35,796 bases of DNA from Cladosporium sp. IMV 00045 (lineage: Eukaryota; Ascomycota; Dothideomycetes; Cladosporiales; Cladosporiaceae), in assembly GCA_001931905.2 (NCBI GenBank), contig MSJI02000729.1, positions 1 through 35,796 of the forward strand, written 5' to 3'. Below are positions 1 through 8,697 of the stretch, one piece after another. Below the pieces are notes generated by a model. The model was not told where the DNA came from and did no database searches. It saw nothing but the letters and a program-made list of their open reading frames with translations. Numbering within the stretch: the stretch's first letter is position 1; every line of letters starts with the position of its first letter. The translations under genes and the position numbers were made by a program.

Positions 1-169
1 GGCATTTGAGAGCAAGCAGATGAGTCAAGGCAACGTTAGGTACTGCCAATCACTATACGAATCCAAGAACCAAGGAAAAATACAAAAATAAAAAAATAAA
101 AAACAGAAGAATAAAACAGGGAGTCATTTGCTCGATCCGTTGTCAGAGAGAGCTTCTCTTCATCCACCT
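1..169. other. A-rich left edge, no gene seen
   Basis: A very A-rich run lies at about 76-118 and no coding signal is visible. It sits just 3' of the phosphatase fragment, which is on the minus strand, so it is probably flanking sequence. Confidence 0.4.
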
Positions 170-285
170 CATCCGACATGATGGACAGTGTTGGGAGTGG
201 TGATCGGCAGAACTGGACTCAAACGGCACTTCGTTTCCCTTAAGCGGAAGCAAAAGATTGGCAGACGATGCGAACAAATTTGATT
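170..285 (-). pseudogene. Fragment of an acid-phosphatase 3' end
   Basis: On the minus strand this stretch aligns by eye with the last ~100 bases of the intact phosphatase gene that ends at 2419. Both share, in order, a CCG...AAGGGA...GAA.TGCCG block, TTGAGTCC.G, GCC, ATCAC.ACTCCCA.CACTGT, and then the region of the stop codon. A gap of 3-4 bases shifts the frame after the CCG block, and the stop codon found in the intact copy is not conserved. Homology fades above about 285, so only the last ~30 codons remain. It is therefore a truncated paralogue. The unknown 423-aa gene lies between this fragment and the intact copy, all in the same orientation, as expected after tandem duplication with later insertion or deletion. 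The alignment was done by eye. Confidence 0.6.
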
Positions 286-426
286 CTCTTGACGACGTCA
301 GTGATGAATCCATCTATTGGGCCGATGCTGTTTTCGCACCGCAATTCACAGTCGAGAGATGCTAATGCGCCTGAATGCTCCGGCAGCGATCTTCGCAATG
401 TTGTGTGCCTTGCAAGCGAGCACCAC

Positions 427-1698
427 TCACCTCTCGGTAGAGTCTGACAACCCTAGGATGATTGCTTGGATTCTGGAGATCCTCGTCTGCGTTCCCTTCA
501 GCGCCGTCCAATGCTCGACTCGATCGTCTACCACAAGGCCGCAGTAGGTGAAATTGTAACGTATGCATACCGTCCCAGATAGAATGTTAGGTTCCTCAAA
601 TGCGCTGCATCTCGGACATGCATCGTTTTCGTAGTGAATGCTCATCAGGTAAAGTTGCCTTGACCGGAAGAAAGTTCGAAACTCCGGCGGTCGTTCCGGG
701 TCAGCAAGATGGTCACTTTGAGGACACTTGAACCTTTGAGAAAGCTTCGGCCTTTGTGAACGCTTGAATAGGCGGTACTGTTTTCGCGCGACTTTTTGGC
801 AGCCTGGTTGGTGTTTGAAAGACGTTTCAATCGCACAATGAAGAATAGTCCAGTCCATCGAGCCTAAATCAACTTTGTGAAACCTGCCGAGGGCGTCCTC
901 AAGGTAGGCGAGATTTCGTTCAATGTGCCTAGGCACCGTCGCAATCCAAAGCTGTAGCAGTCGCAGGATCATGGCGTTGTCCCAGCATTCATTGCGTTGG
1001 TCCTGTTCATTGTCGGGACAGGCTCGCTGGTGTGTGCTTTCTGGAGACGCCGCGACTTTAGACATATCATGCTGCAGCATGCGGCAAGATTGTATGCCTG
1101 TCTCAATCAAATCAAGGACGAGTCTTTTTGCAGCGGAGAGCGCCGTCTTGGCTTCTCTACTTCGCTTTGATGTCGAAGGGAAGTCTCTTAGGCAGGTAAG
1201 CTGGTGTGCAATTTCTTGAGCGGTCGCGACTTTGGACATGATGCGTTGTAGCATGTGATAAAAGTGCACGCCCGTCTCGAGGAACTCAACGGCTAGACTC
1301 TGCAAAGCAGAAGAGACGGTCCTGGCTTCTTCACTCCCCTTCGACGCCGAATGAAGGTGTACAACCAGTGTTGCTACAGAACCATGAATGTTGATTCCGC
1401 TGTAGGTATGGCCATTGTGTACTCGAGAGTTGCCCGATATGCGGAATCCATCGTATGCAGTGCAGTGACTGACAAGCTGCTGATGGTTTTCCACGGCCTC
1501 GATGCTACCCTCGTCAAGTATGGAGTTGACAGTATCGTTCGTGATCTCCAAGACCTGGCGCCGTCTCTTGATGCCTTTTTCCACGTTGAGACCTTGAAGA
1601 TCAAAGTGGTCACTCGAGCGTTTGAGCGTATGCTCTTTCGTTCCGCGACTTTCGCGTTTTGTAGAGCTGATCGCATGTCGTTTTGCGGTGTCGGCCAT
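427..1698 (-). CDS. Hypothetical protein with HET-s-like amyloid motif and duplicated helical segment
   Basis: Single-exon frame of 423 aa; I do not recognise a family. Residues 1-65 are basic and polar. Residues 85-107 hold a short G-N-S-R-V-H-N-G-H-x-Y-S-G motif that resembles the R2 repeat of HET-s-related amyloid motifs (pattern G-x-S-R-V-x-x-G-N-x-Y-G-G). Two similar segments of about 50-58 residues follow (about 121-178 and 180-230), each with A-x-x-x-(L/V)-x-(F/L)-(L/I)-E-T-G, then H/R-M-L-Q and (I/D)-M-S-K-V-A. The C-terminus is basic and contains a C-P-R-C pair near residue 355. In fungi such amyloid motifs pass signals from NLR receptors to HeLo-type effectors, but no NACHT or HeLo domain is visible here. 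It lies between a phosphatase fragment and the intact phosphatase. That it is a gene is likely, given its length and internal duplication; the function is unknown. Confidence 0.6.
   Translation of the reverse strand: MADTAKRHAISSTKRESRGTKEHTLKRSSDHFDLQGLNVEKGIKRRRQVLEITNDTVNSILDEGSIEAVENHQQLVSHCTAYDGFRISGNSRVHNGHTYSGINIHGSVATLVVHLHSASKGSEEARTVSSALQSLAVEFLETGVHFYHMLQRIMSKVATAQEIAHQLTCLRDFPSTSKRSREAKTALSAAKRLVLDLIETGIQSCRMLQHDMSKVAASPESTHQRACPDNEQDQRNECWDNAMILRLLQLWIATVPRHIERNLAYLEDALGRFHKVDLGSMDWTILHCAIETSFKHQPGCQKVARKQYRLFKRSQRPKLSQRFKCPQSDHLADPERPPEFRTFFRSRQLYLMSIHYENDACPRCSAFEEPNILSGTVCIRYNFTYCGLVVDDRVEHWTALKGTQTRISRIQAIILGLSDSTER
1009..1338 (-). repeat. Diverged tandem duplication inside the 423-aa protein
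   Basis: Two coding units, at about 1165-1338 and 1009-1161, encode similar helical segments. Each carries an E-T-G turn, an M-L-Q and an M-S-K-V-A motif at matching spacing. At DNA level they share blocks such as GCGACTTT and GACATNAT, so this is an old internal duplication rather than a recent repeat. Confidence 0.6.
1378..1446 (-). other. HET-s-related amyloid-like motif (residues 85-107)
   Basis: Encodes FRISGNSRVHNGHTYSG followed by INIHGS. The SRV-x-x-G-x-x-Y-x-G core matches the second HET-s prion repeat pattern by eye. There is one copy only, near the N-terminus. This is a pattern resemblance and was not tested with a profile. Confidence 0.4.
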
Positions 1699-2418
1699 AG
1701 CGTCAGCCGTCGTCAGTCGTGGTTCAAATGGTCGTTCAAATGTTCGCTGATCGTCTGCTCTTGGTTAGATTTCGGGAAATGGCGCTGAAAAGAGGAAGCG
1801 CTGATTTCGACGAGGTACAGAGCCTGAACTTTAGTATTTCGACATCATGTTGTGATGTCAAGTATTACGCATACTTTGAGTCGATTATCACAGATCCGGC
1901 TGAGGCGTCAGCCTCGCTTCGCCTCCCTGTGGTGTGCTGCAACTTATCTTGTGCGCAGCACAAATCTTTTTATGGCTGAATTACTGCCTTCAACATCGTG
2001 CGAGCGCCTTTTGGTAGTACAACCTCATGCGTTTGAAACCTCGGCGATTAGTACATCTTAGTCCTTCTCTGATATTTCGCTATCGCGAACGATAAAACAC
2101 CCTCCTTATTGATCGATCGTGGCGACGACCCATTGTCTCAGCAGTGCTTGCGAACAGAGGCGTCCAAGTGTTTGCCAAAGGCCGATAGCGGACCCCACTG
2201 CCGGCATACGTCGGGCTGGTAGATCACGATGCCCCTGACATACATCAACAACAATGAAATCAATCATCCGAGACCAAAGGGACGAGTCATATACAATTTG
2301 CGTAACGTAATATACCAAGTCATGCACTAAGGCGAAAAGCAAAAGCAAGACAAGCAAATCAACCAGCTGTGACTTCGTTGCATAATAATTCAAAAAGTAT
2401 TCGCCATTCTTCGCTTCT
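1699..2418. other. Intergenic, upstream of the 423-aa gene and 3' of the phosphatase
   Basis: No supported gene. A 106-codon frame on the minus strand (2106-2426) overlaps the phosphatase terminus and looks like read-through of its 3' UTR. The first few hundred bases above 1698 presumably carry the promoter of the 423-aa gene; no clear TATA box was seen. Confidence 0.4.
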
Positions 2419-3787
2419 TCAGACAAGATACACAGTGATGGGAGTAGTGATTGGCGGGGCCGGACTCAAGCCAATCGGCATTTCATATCCCTTCGGCGGG
2501 TGCAAAGCGTCCGGAAGCTCGATGATATCGCTGTAGTAGCTCGGGAGGTTCGAGCGTTGCCAAACTCTCTGGATGGCGGGCAAGATAGTCCGCTTGTTAT
2601 GGACAAGGCCCAGATTCGGTTTGACGTAGAGGTGCGAGCTGGTGGAAGCGCTGCTAAAGACACCGCCGTAGCTCTGGTTCCAGAAATAGTTCTCGAAGGA
2701 ATCTTTAGCGATCTTTGGGTTCCATTGGCGGATCACGTCTTTGGTCTTGTCGCCGACGAACTTCCACACATTGGCCCCGACGTCCCAGCGTCCGAGGTGG
2801 TGGAGGTCCCAGTTAGCTTCGACGGAGGAGATCTCGCTATAGTGGTTGTAGTAGCTGTTATCAGTAGTTCCAACGAGCTTCTTGTCAATAGCTGAGCCGA
2901 CTAAGATGCCAGCTACGTGGTTTGAGAGTAGCGGGTATTGACCATTTGCTTGCCAGGTGATGTAGATGAGTGCGTCTTTATTGAAGTACTTGTTGGCAAG
3001 TAGCGGCTCTACGAAGTCCCTGGTCCATTTACAAGACGTGGCAATGTCGGTGTCGTGGCCATCATTGATCAGGTTGGGAGTGATGAATGACCACTGGGGG
3101 AGTTTCTCTTGTTTCAACTCGTTTTCGAACCTGGAGAAGATCAGTCTATGTTTGCAATGCTATGAGCCCAGACTGCATACATCGTCAGGTTCTTGACCTT
3201 TGCAAGACGGTGCACGTCCTGGGTAACGGAGTTGAATCGAATTAAGAGGTTATGCTTGCGTTCATAGTGCTCAGAAGGGAAAGCGTAACCCTCGAAGCCA
3301 GAAAATGGTAAGCCTTCGTTGTAGTCTCCCCAGCTAATGCCTCTGTCTTCAAGAAGGTCGACTATGGTGGAAACGTTCTTATCGACCAGGATGAAGCTGT
3401 CGCTGTTGAGACCGAACGTATCGCCGCTGCCAGGTGCAATATAGTTTGGCTGGCTTGGGGCTCCGACGCCGTAATGGTTGGTCAACAGGATGCCCTGCTT
3501 GATGAGGGCTTGACAATTCGCTTGGGAAAGTGAGTAGGTATGCTTCCCATGGACGCCAAATCACCCGCGATAGACATACGGTCAGCTACGGTATTGTTGA
3601 AAGCAGTCGTCTCAAGGTAAATTGTGAGTATTCTGTCGAATGCTTTGCCTTTGACGTTGGAAATCGGAGACTCAGTACGTGCAGTGGCGGCCGCCCGAGC
3701 TACATCTGCAGCTGCGGTAGATGTGAATTCGGTTTGAGCAACAGCAAGGCTGGCGACAGCCAGGAGGTCAAACCAACGAGTAAGCAT
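2419..3787 (-). CDS. Secreted acid phosphatase, phosphoesterase family (PF04185-type)
   Basis: Three exons: 3580-3787, 3181-3508, 2419-3130. Introns are 3509-3579 (GTATGT...CAAG) and 3131-3180 (GTATGC...CTGATCTTCTCCAG). The joined frame is exact and gives 415 aa. Residues 1-17 are a signal peptide (basic start, then LLAVASLAVA). Family hallmarks in order are FDRILTIYLE, LLTNHYGVGAPSQPNYIA, the NDGHDTDI motif, and a TVEENWDL-like motif (SSVEANWDLHHLGRWD). Fungal members are phosphate-repressible extracellular acid phosphatases that release phosphate from organic esters. Odd point: where family members normally have T-F/W-D-E, which I recall as metal-binding, this protein reads TWQA (2935-2961), so activity is uncertain. 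A TATA box lies about 90 bases upstream, and a fragment of a paralogue lies at 170-285. Confidence 0.92.
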
Positions 3788-3873
3788 ATTGAGAAGCCGC
3801 TAGTTTGTAGATGATACAAGCGAAGACAAGGCCAATAAACGATTCTACACGCCATCGATGTGAGAACACTCTG

Positions 3874-3881
3874 TTTATATA
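3874..3881 (-). promoter_or_regulatory. TATA box of the acid phosphatase gene
   Basis: TATATAAA on the minus strand, 87-94 bases upstream of the start codon at 3787. This is a usual distance for a regulated fungal gene. Confidence 0.6.
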
Positions 3882-5769
3882 CCCTACGGTCTCACGGACT
3901 GCTCCCGTGTCTCTTCAGTACGAGCATCGCCAAACCGACTGATGAGGTCTGGATTGGAGGATCTAGGTCTGGCTGGGCTTGTGTGGGCTTGAAGACAATA
4001 AAGCTCTGAATTGTACAAGATTCGAAGAAGTGAAGTATGAGGTCTACAGATGGTCAGCCTTTATTGAACTCTACGGTTACGCATGTATGAAAGCCTTCAG
4101 AAACATCATAGCTTCCAAGGTGGCTTCCTCCACGTGAGTCGAGTATTTGACTATCATATTCAGTATGCAAGGTGAAGCATTGAACACTCTAACGTAGCCT
4201 TGAACGCTATGGGTTCTGCCGCACAACGAGTGTGTGTTCTGGGAATGTGAATGGGGTTGATTTCGCGCCTCTGAGTGTTTTTCCATGCGTGTAGTAGACT
4301 CGTCCTGAAGTCTAATCTGCAATGGCTTCTGCAGCGCCAGAGGTACCGTGGACAGCAGATGTTCTCCAAATATCGTGCGCTTTGCTAAAGCTCGACCTGA
4401 GATCGCAAAGAAGCTCAGCCGGTTGTCGAGATGCCCGAGTCTTCATGTTCATGTTGACAATTTCTGACCGTGGTGGATATCAAGCTGATGGGACGAGCAA
4501 GGATTGGTGAGTTCAGGTTCCTACCAGCCGCAAAAGCCCTTCGCGGCAGTTTCAGGGAAGATTCCGTCCTTGATCTGTAAAAGTCGAATATTCAAACACC
4601 AAGATCTGCTTTCGGACACGGCTTGGAAAGGCGATGCATGCCAAGCCGAATGAAGATACAAACAATTGTCACCAAGGTCCAGGTGGCGCGGACTTGGGCC
4701 AGACATTGGCTATCTCAGAAGGAGAGCATTCGCAGTTGTGCACATGCCAAGAGCGCCATTGCGATGCACATTGATGAAGACGACAGAGAGCACAGAGATG
4801 CGGCGCGAACTTCCGAAGTCGCATGGAAACTGTTTGAATGGTGGAACCTTCAGCCTCGGCGAGACCTCCTTGGCAAACGCCACCTCACTTCATCTCTCTG
4901 GCGATGTGAAGACCCGATGAGCGACATCAAACAATACCCCGAGGCATGTTGGTGCGTGGAATAATTGCTCTGCCTTTGCCGACGAAGAGGAAACTCTTGC
5001 ACAGAACGCTCGCCCGAGTGTACATCCCAAGAAATCGCCCAGGAAATGTGACCTCTTACCAGGCAATATAAGCACAAAGACCATGGCAGATGATCACCAC
5101 GTGGCTTGCCGGGGGCCATACCTAAGGTTCGAAATCGCCATCTTCAAGTTGACAGATTGGGCGATGAAACGCAGCGCCTATCCCAACAGAGATAATGCCC
5201 ATATGGATCATCCAGGTCTTTTACCTTCTACGTGCACATAATCAGCCCTAGAAGCTTCTTCGTCAATGGCAGACATATATATCACAAGATCTTCCATTTG
5301 CCCCAATTGGGCCTCTCGTTCTGCCGCAAACCGCCTATAATTCGGAATAAACCTAAATATGGCAAAAGAAGTCTTGTGGAAGAGACAAGCCATGTCAAGC
5401 TATTTCTCGGCTTTCTTTTCTCTAAATTGCCGGTGGCTTATCTGGAGATGGTCTCTGTAAAATCGAGATGCCAAAATCATCATCCCTCTTGGCCCAGAAC
5501 GCTCAAAATGAGCAGACGCCGGGGACTGCGTTCATGGCGCAGAAGCCATATCTCATGAAGGAGCTCCTTTCACGCCTTCATCATCACGAAGCACCAATCC
5601 AGAGTGGATTAAGAGCATCGAGTGCTTGCAGCTGCCCATTCGTATGGTCTTTGCTGAAAGGGGAATCACAGATTCAGGAACGCCATGGTGCACTTTGCTC
5701 TTTGCGTGCGGAGTTGGTGTATATTGCGTTCTGCAACTCTCGCGGAGGCTGCTGACACCCCTTCACGGC
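3882..5769. other. Gene-poor stretch, no supported protein gene
   Basis: About 1.9 kb between the phosphatase promoter and the 5S rRNA gene. Only short frames (under 115 codons) occur and none shows a family motif, signal peptide or believable splice structure. I saw no terminal inverted repeats or transposase motifs. Confidence 0.4.
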
Positions 5770-5780
5770 AAAAAGCAAAA
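5770..5780 (-). terminator. RNA polymerase III T-run terminator of the 5S gene
   Basis: Directly after the 3' end of the 5S RNA the minus strand reads TTTTGCTTTTTG: a short T run, then T5. This is a typical Pol III stop and supports an active gene. Confidence 0.75.
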
Positions 5781-5899
5781 ACATACAACAGGCGGGATTC
5801 CCAGATGGTCACCCACTCTAGTACTAGTCGCCCGGTTCAGTGCTTATGTATGGCAGAGCGGACGGGATGCCCAGTTTTCACTGACCTGTGGTCGTATGT
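5781..5899 (-). rRNA. 5S ribosomal RNA
   Basis: The minus strand gives a 119-nt RNA that starts ACATACGACC and ends TGTTGTATGT. These ends pair into the terminal stem 1. The internal Pol III promoter is recognisable: an A-box region with ACATAAGCACTGAACCGGG and a C-box with GGGTGACC (5807-5814). The CATCCCGTCCGCTCTGCCAT segment matches the well-known loop region of ascomycete 5S RNA. Length and ends fit Neurospora-type 5S, and a T-run terminator follows. It stands alone, as is normal for the dispersed 5S genes of filamentous ascomycetes. It lies across several short open frames, which are therefore spurious. No base changes that would break the stem were seen. Confidence 0.95.
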
Positions 5900-6296
5900 G
5901 TCATTCTGACTGATAATCAATATGATACACATTGAAAAAAGCACGCCTTCGCGAAACTACTCGGACCGTCGAAGCTGTGTCAGCATGCTACAGCAGCCAC
6001 ATAGCAATTCGGAAACAGCGCTGGCTGCATGGCTACCAGCCAACTGCAATTATCACAAGCATCAGCTTCGTGCATCTGTTGCCTATTTGCACGAGGCTAA
6101 GAGCGTCAAGGCCGTCGCGGAGGACAAGACTACTCCGATCGGACATCTAGGGCAGGGTCTCTATGCCTCTGGAGTTTTAGAAACGCCAAAGAATTCAGCG
6201 ATTCGTGCCCAAAATTGGGGATGTTTGGGCTCGATGATCCTCTACGGCTTTGAGAGTATCGAATTTCGTTTGGCACCCTGATCAACGTACCTCTGA
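5900..6296. other. Upstream flank of the 5S gene, no gene seen
   Basis: No supported coding region. A 119-codon plus-strand frame (5922-6281) has no recognisable feature. 5S genes use internal promoters, so no upstream element is required. Confidence 0.35.
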
Positions 6297-6632
6297 GCTT
6301 GTTGGTATCTCGTCTCATTCGGTATCCCTCAGCACGTCCTGAGCGAACGGTCATCATTCCGATGGTGTTCAAGGTCGCCTACCGCCCCTTCTCTATCACT
6401 CAAACATAGATCCCAGAAACGCCTCCAGCCCAGCACAGTCAAAACGAACGAGCATCGCATCGCCCCATTGCCCCGAACACAATATCAGCTCCTTCGCACG
6501 ACAGTCGAGGACTACGATTGGGAAGCAGCCAACACAGCGTACGAGCGCTCAGCACTCGAAGAGTTGGAGTCAGACGAGGACGCCTCAAACCCGATGGACT
6601 CGACGCCGTTAATCAAGAAGCAAGTCTTTTAG
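6297..6632 (+). pseudogene. Orphan coding-like 3' exon, product unknown
   Basis: An open frame without its own start runs to a TAG at 6630-6632. Its last 45 codons look like real protein: acidic, with VEDYDWEAANTAYERSALEE, a DSDED-like patch and PMDSTPLIKKQVF at the end. A second plus-strand frame just upstream (about 6255-6411) carries a hydrophobic, protein-like stretch (TLINVPLSLLVSRLI, then TVIIPMVFKVAYRPFSI). The two frames cannot be joined by an intron I could define. This may be the decayed end of a lost gene, possibly a membrane protein, or chance. I do not recognise the family. Confidence 0.25.
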
Positions 6633-7251
6633 GGCCTACGCACGTGGTTTGCCGGCTTCTATGTTCAAGGAGCCAATGGCGAATAGCAATTCCCTGTAGA
6701 GTGGTTGGAGACAGTAACATCCATGACCATGGTGGAAGTTTCACATGACCATTGCTGCCCAGAAGTAAGACTCTTAAACACAATGGGGAACAGGTGTTCC
6801 TCGTAGCTGCGAAGTTTCTCTGCAGCCTGTAACTCTACTATCACGCTTCGGACCGGCTCAACTTTTCTTGGTTGAGGCGACCCGTCTTATTCCGACGATG
6901 GCACATTGTTGCAACAAGGCATCCTGCATGCGTACGTAAGCTTGAGCTTTGTAAAGCTAGGCCTGTCGTGGACCTGTGAGGAAAGTGTGTGCAGCACAGC
7001 GGCCCAATGATCTTAGCAATTTGATGCGAGGCTGGCAATACATCATCAGTCCAGTCCTGTGTGGTCCAAATGCAGCCTGTTCGAGTTGAGGGGCAGGCCG
7101 ATTTGCTGCACACAGTCAGCGTCATGCGACCCATGCATGCCTTAAGGCATCCTGATGGCTGCCATCTATTAGACGCCCTAGCTTTGCAAACCACCTGTCT
7201 GCCTTACATGTTGGCCACATTGGTGGTGTACATCATTCTGCGCGAAATGAA
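6633..7251. other. Intergenic, no gene seen
   Basis: Only short frames without motifs. A 117-codon minus-strand frame at 6841-7194 has an unusual composition and no start context worth trusting. Confidence 0.35.
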
Positions 7252-7259
7252 TATATCAA
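7252..7259 (+). promoter_or_regulatory. TATA-like element before the small signal-peptide frame
   Basis: TATATCAA, 56-63 bases upstream of the ATG at 7315. It is the expected kind of spacing for a regulated fungal gene and is the main reason to take the small frame seriously. Confidence 0.35.
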
Positions 7260-7314
7260 CCTTTTAGACCCGAAACATCACTCAGCACGATTCAGTTTGA
7301 CCACAGTATTCATC

Positions 7315-7577
7315 ATGTGGAAGCTCATCTTATTCTCGCTGCTGTTGAACACCAATGTCGAAGCTTTCGCCTCACCAAAGCACAAGAGCCAACCAATTCA
7401 GCAAGACTCGACGAACGAAAAGAGAAGAGAACTTTGAGTTCATCATCGCGCGTTCAAGGCTCATCCGTCGATACATCTACGACCTTTAATGTAAACTACA
7501 TCGGACCTACAGCCACTAGCGATATCTTCTCAACTGTAGAGCCCCCAACCCAAATTGCCATGCATTCAAATATCTGA
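7315..7577 (+). CDS. Possible small secreted protein, frame interrupted
   Basis: The ATG at 7315 opens a 40-codon frame (stop 7435-7437) whose start is a convincing signal peptide: MWKLILFSLLLNTNVEAFA. After it come charged and polar residues. One base gained at the A4 run (7418-7421) would carry the reading into the neighbouring frame, which stays open to 7577, giving about 87 aa rich in Ser and Thr. This is the same kind of one-base loss seen in three housekeeping genes further right. Alternatively the gene is just the 40-aa peptide, or noise. No intron with good splice sites connects the frames. No family recognised. Confidence 0.3.
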
Positions 7578-7583
7578 AACATT

Positions 7584-7736
7584 ATGGATGCGACAATACG
7601 ATTCATAGCTGGGGTGATCATCATCTTATTCGAGCTTGCTCTAATCATCACCTTTGTTGTGCCAGCCTGCTTCTTGGCACAACCCGTTTTCGAAACTCTG
7701 CGGGCTTATTTCTGTCATGGCTACAGTCGAATCTGA
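7584..7736 (+). CDS. Possible 50-aa membrane peptide
   Basis: ATG to TGA, 50 codons, with one strong hydrophobic helix (about residues 6-31: RFIAGVIIILFELALIITFV, then VPACFLA). It is in the same frame as the second half of the small secreted candidate and starts two codons after that frame's stop codon. The two could be parts of one small type I membrane protein with an interrupted frame. Alternatively it is chance. No family recognised. Confidence 0.22.
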   Translation: MDATIRFIAGVIIILFELALIITFVVPACFLAQPVFETLRAYFCHGYSRI

Positions 7737-7922
7737 GATCATTGGAGAGATGGACAATCTTTTGCTCAGAGGTTGCCTACGTGTTAATGGGCCATGAGAA
7801 AGCACTGAGATCTTGGAACAACTTACGACGAAGAAATTGGGGGATTTTGAACGGGGGGTCTAATTTTTGCTGACTCATGGCCGTATGTGACATGAGAAGA
7901 CTATCAGGACGAACAACTGCAC

Positions 7923-8594
7923 TCATATCACATGTTCCGCAGTGAAGCCCTCACAGTCCAACTTCCTGACCAAAGCCTCGCAAGACCTATCAAACAACAA
8001 GCCATGATGCGGCACCGTCAGTACACTCCAACTACAGCTCAAGTCAAGGTATCCATGTAGCATTTCATGCACAAGAGCCCCCCAAACTGTCTCTTTCGAA
8101 AGCATCCGCAACATCGCTCTGTTTAGTCGAATGCGGACTTTGGTTATGCCATACCAGCCAATGTCGTAGGGCAAACAGATTCCGTGTAACATGCGTCTGC
8201 GCGTGACGTGAAGTTCTGCCCATGCGATTTTCATTTTGTCCTGGAGATGGTTTTGGAACAGTACAGTGTCCAGGTCGCTCATCGCTTGTGTTAAAAGCTG
8301 TGGATTCAGCGAGTCGATGGGGAATGAGAACTGGTGTTGAAGACGCTGCATCGCTGATGTTTGCTCTGAATTGAGAGGCTGTTGCAAGGAAAAGATGAGG
8401 TCTTCGTGAGCCTCAGCCGACGAGACTCGGGGCTGTCGTCTTTTTTTGTCGATGCCAATTGGGCGTAAAAGAATATCGGGTGGTGTCCTATTAGACAATC
8501 GATTGGTTATTCTTGAACTCTCATCTCGTTCGTCTTTATTCGCGATCAGGTTTGTGTCAGAACGAGTCGAACGAGAGCCGCGGAAGGAGACCAT
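7923..8594 (-). CDS. SprT-like zinc metalloprotease
   Basis: Single exon, 223 aa. Residues 170-210 carry the SprT signature: VHEMLHGYLDL with the HExxH zinc and catalytic motif at 176-180, then a third ligand in the HHG..F segment at 196-201. The N-terminal 65 residues are basic and probably disordered. SprT-like proteins include Spartan (SPRTN), which degrades DNA-protein crosslinks during replication. Fungal genomes also hold shorter relatives of unknown substrate, and this one lacks the C-terminal zinc finger and PCNA-binding parts of true Spartan. Upstream lies a perfect palindrome containing ACGCGT, an MBF-type site, which would fit S-phase expression. Nuclear location is inferred. Confidence 0.85.
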   Translation of the reverse strand: MVSFRGSRSTRSDTNLIANKDERDESSRITNRLSNRTPPDILLRPIGIDKKRRQPRVSSAEAHEDLIFSLQQPLNSEQTSAMQRLQHQFSFPIDSLNPQLLTQAMSDLDTVLFQNHLQDKMKIAWAELHVTRRRMLHGICLPYDIGWYGITKVRIRLNRAMLRMLSKETVWGALVHEMLHGYLDLSCSWSVLTVPHHGLLFDRSCEALVRKLDCEGFTAEHVI

Positions 8595-8683
8595 GGCTTA
8601 CCGAATAACACACGCCGTGGAGTAACTAGAGTGAGTTGATAGAGAATGTTTGCAAAGGTCGCAGAGCCCACAACTCGCTTTAA

Positions 8684-8697
8684 ATAAACGCGTTTAT
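8684..8697. promoter_or_regulatory. MCB-type palindrome upstream of the SprT-like gene
   Basis: ATAAACGCGTTTAT is a perfect 14-base palindrome with the MluI cell-cycle box ACGCGT (8688-8693) at its centre, about 95 bases upstream of the start codon. MBF-type factors (Swi6/Mbp1 family) bind ACGCGT to drive G1/S genes in fungi. Confidence 0.5.

Noticed and set aside
2106..2426. 106-codon minus-strand frame with a hydrophobic patch
   Set aside because: Overlaps the end of the phosphatase gene in another frame and looks like its 3' UTR.
5122..5140. GGTTCGAAATC-type sequence as a tRNA B box
   Set aside because: Bases after GGTTCGA do not match the B-box consensus, and no A box or cloverleaf could be found upstream.
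5468..5913. Several plus-strand frames of about 75-95 codons
   Set aside because: They lie in or across the 5S rRNA gene region and have no protein features.
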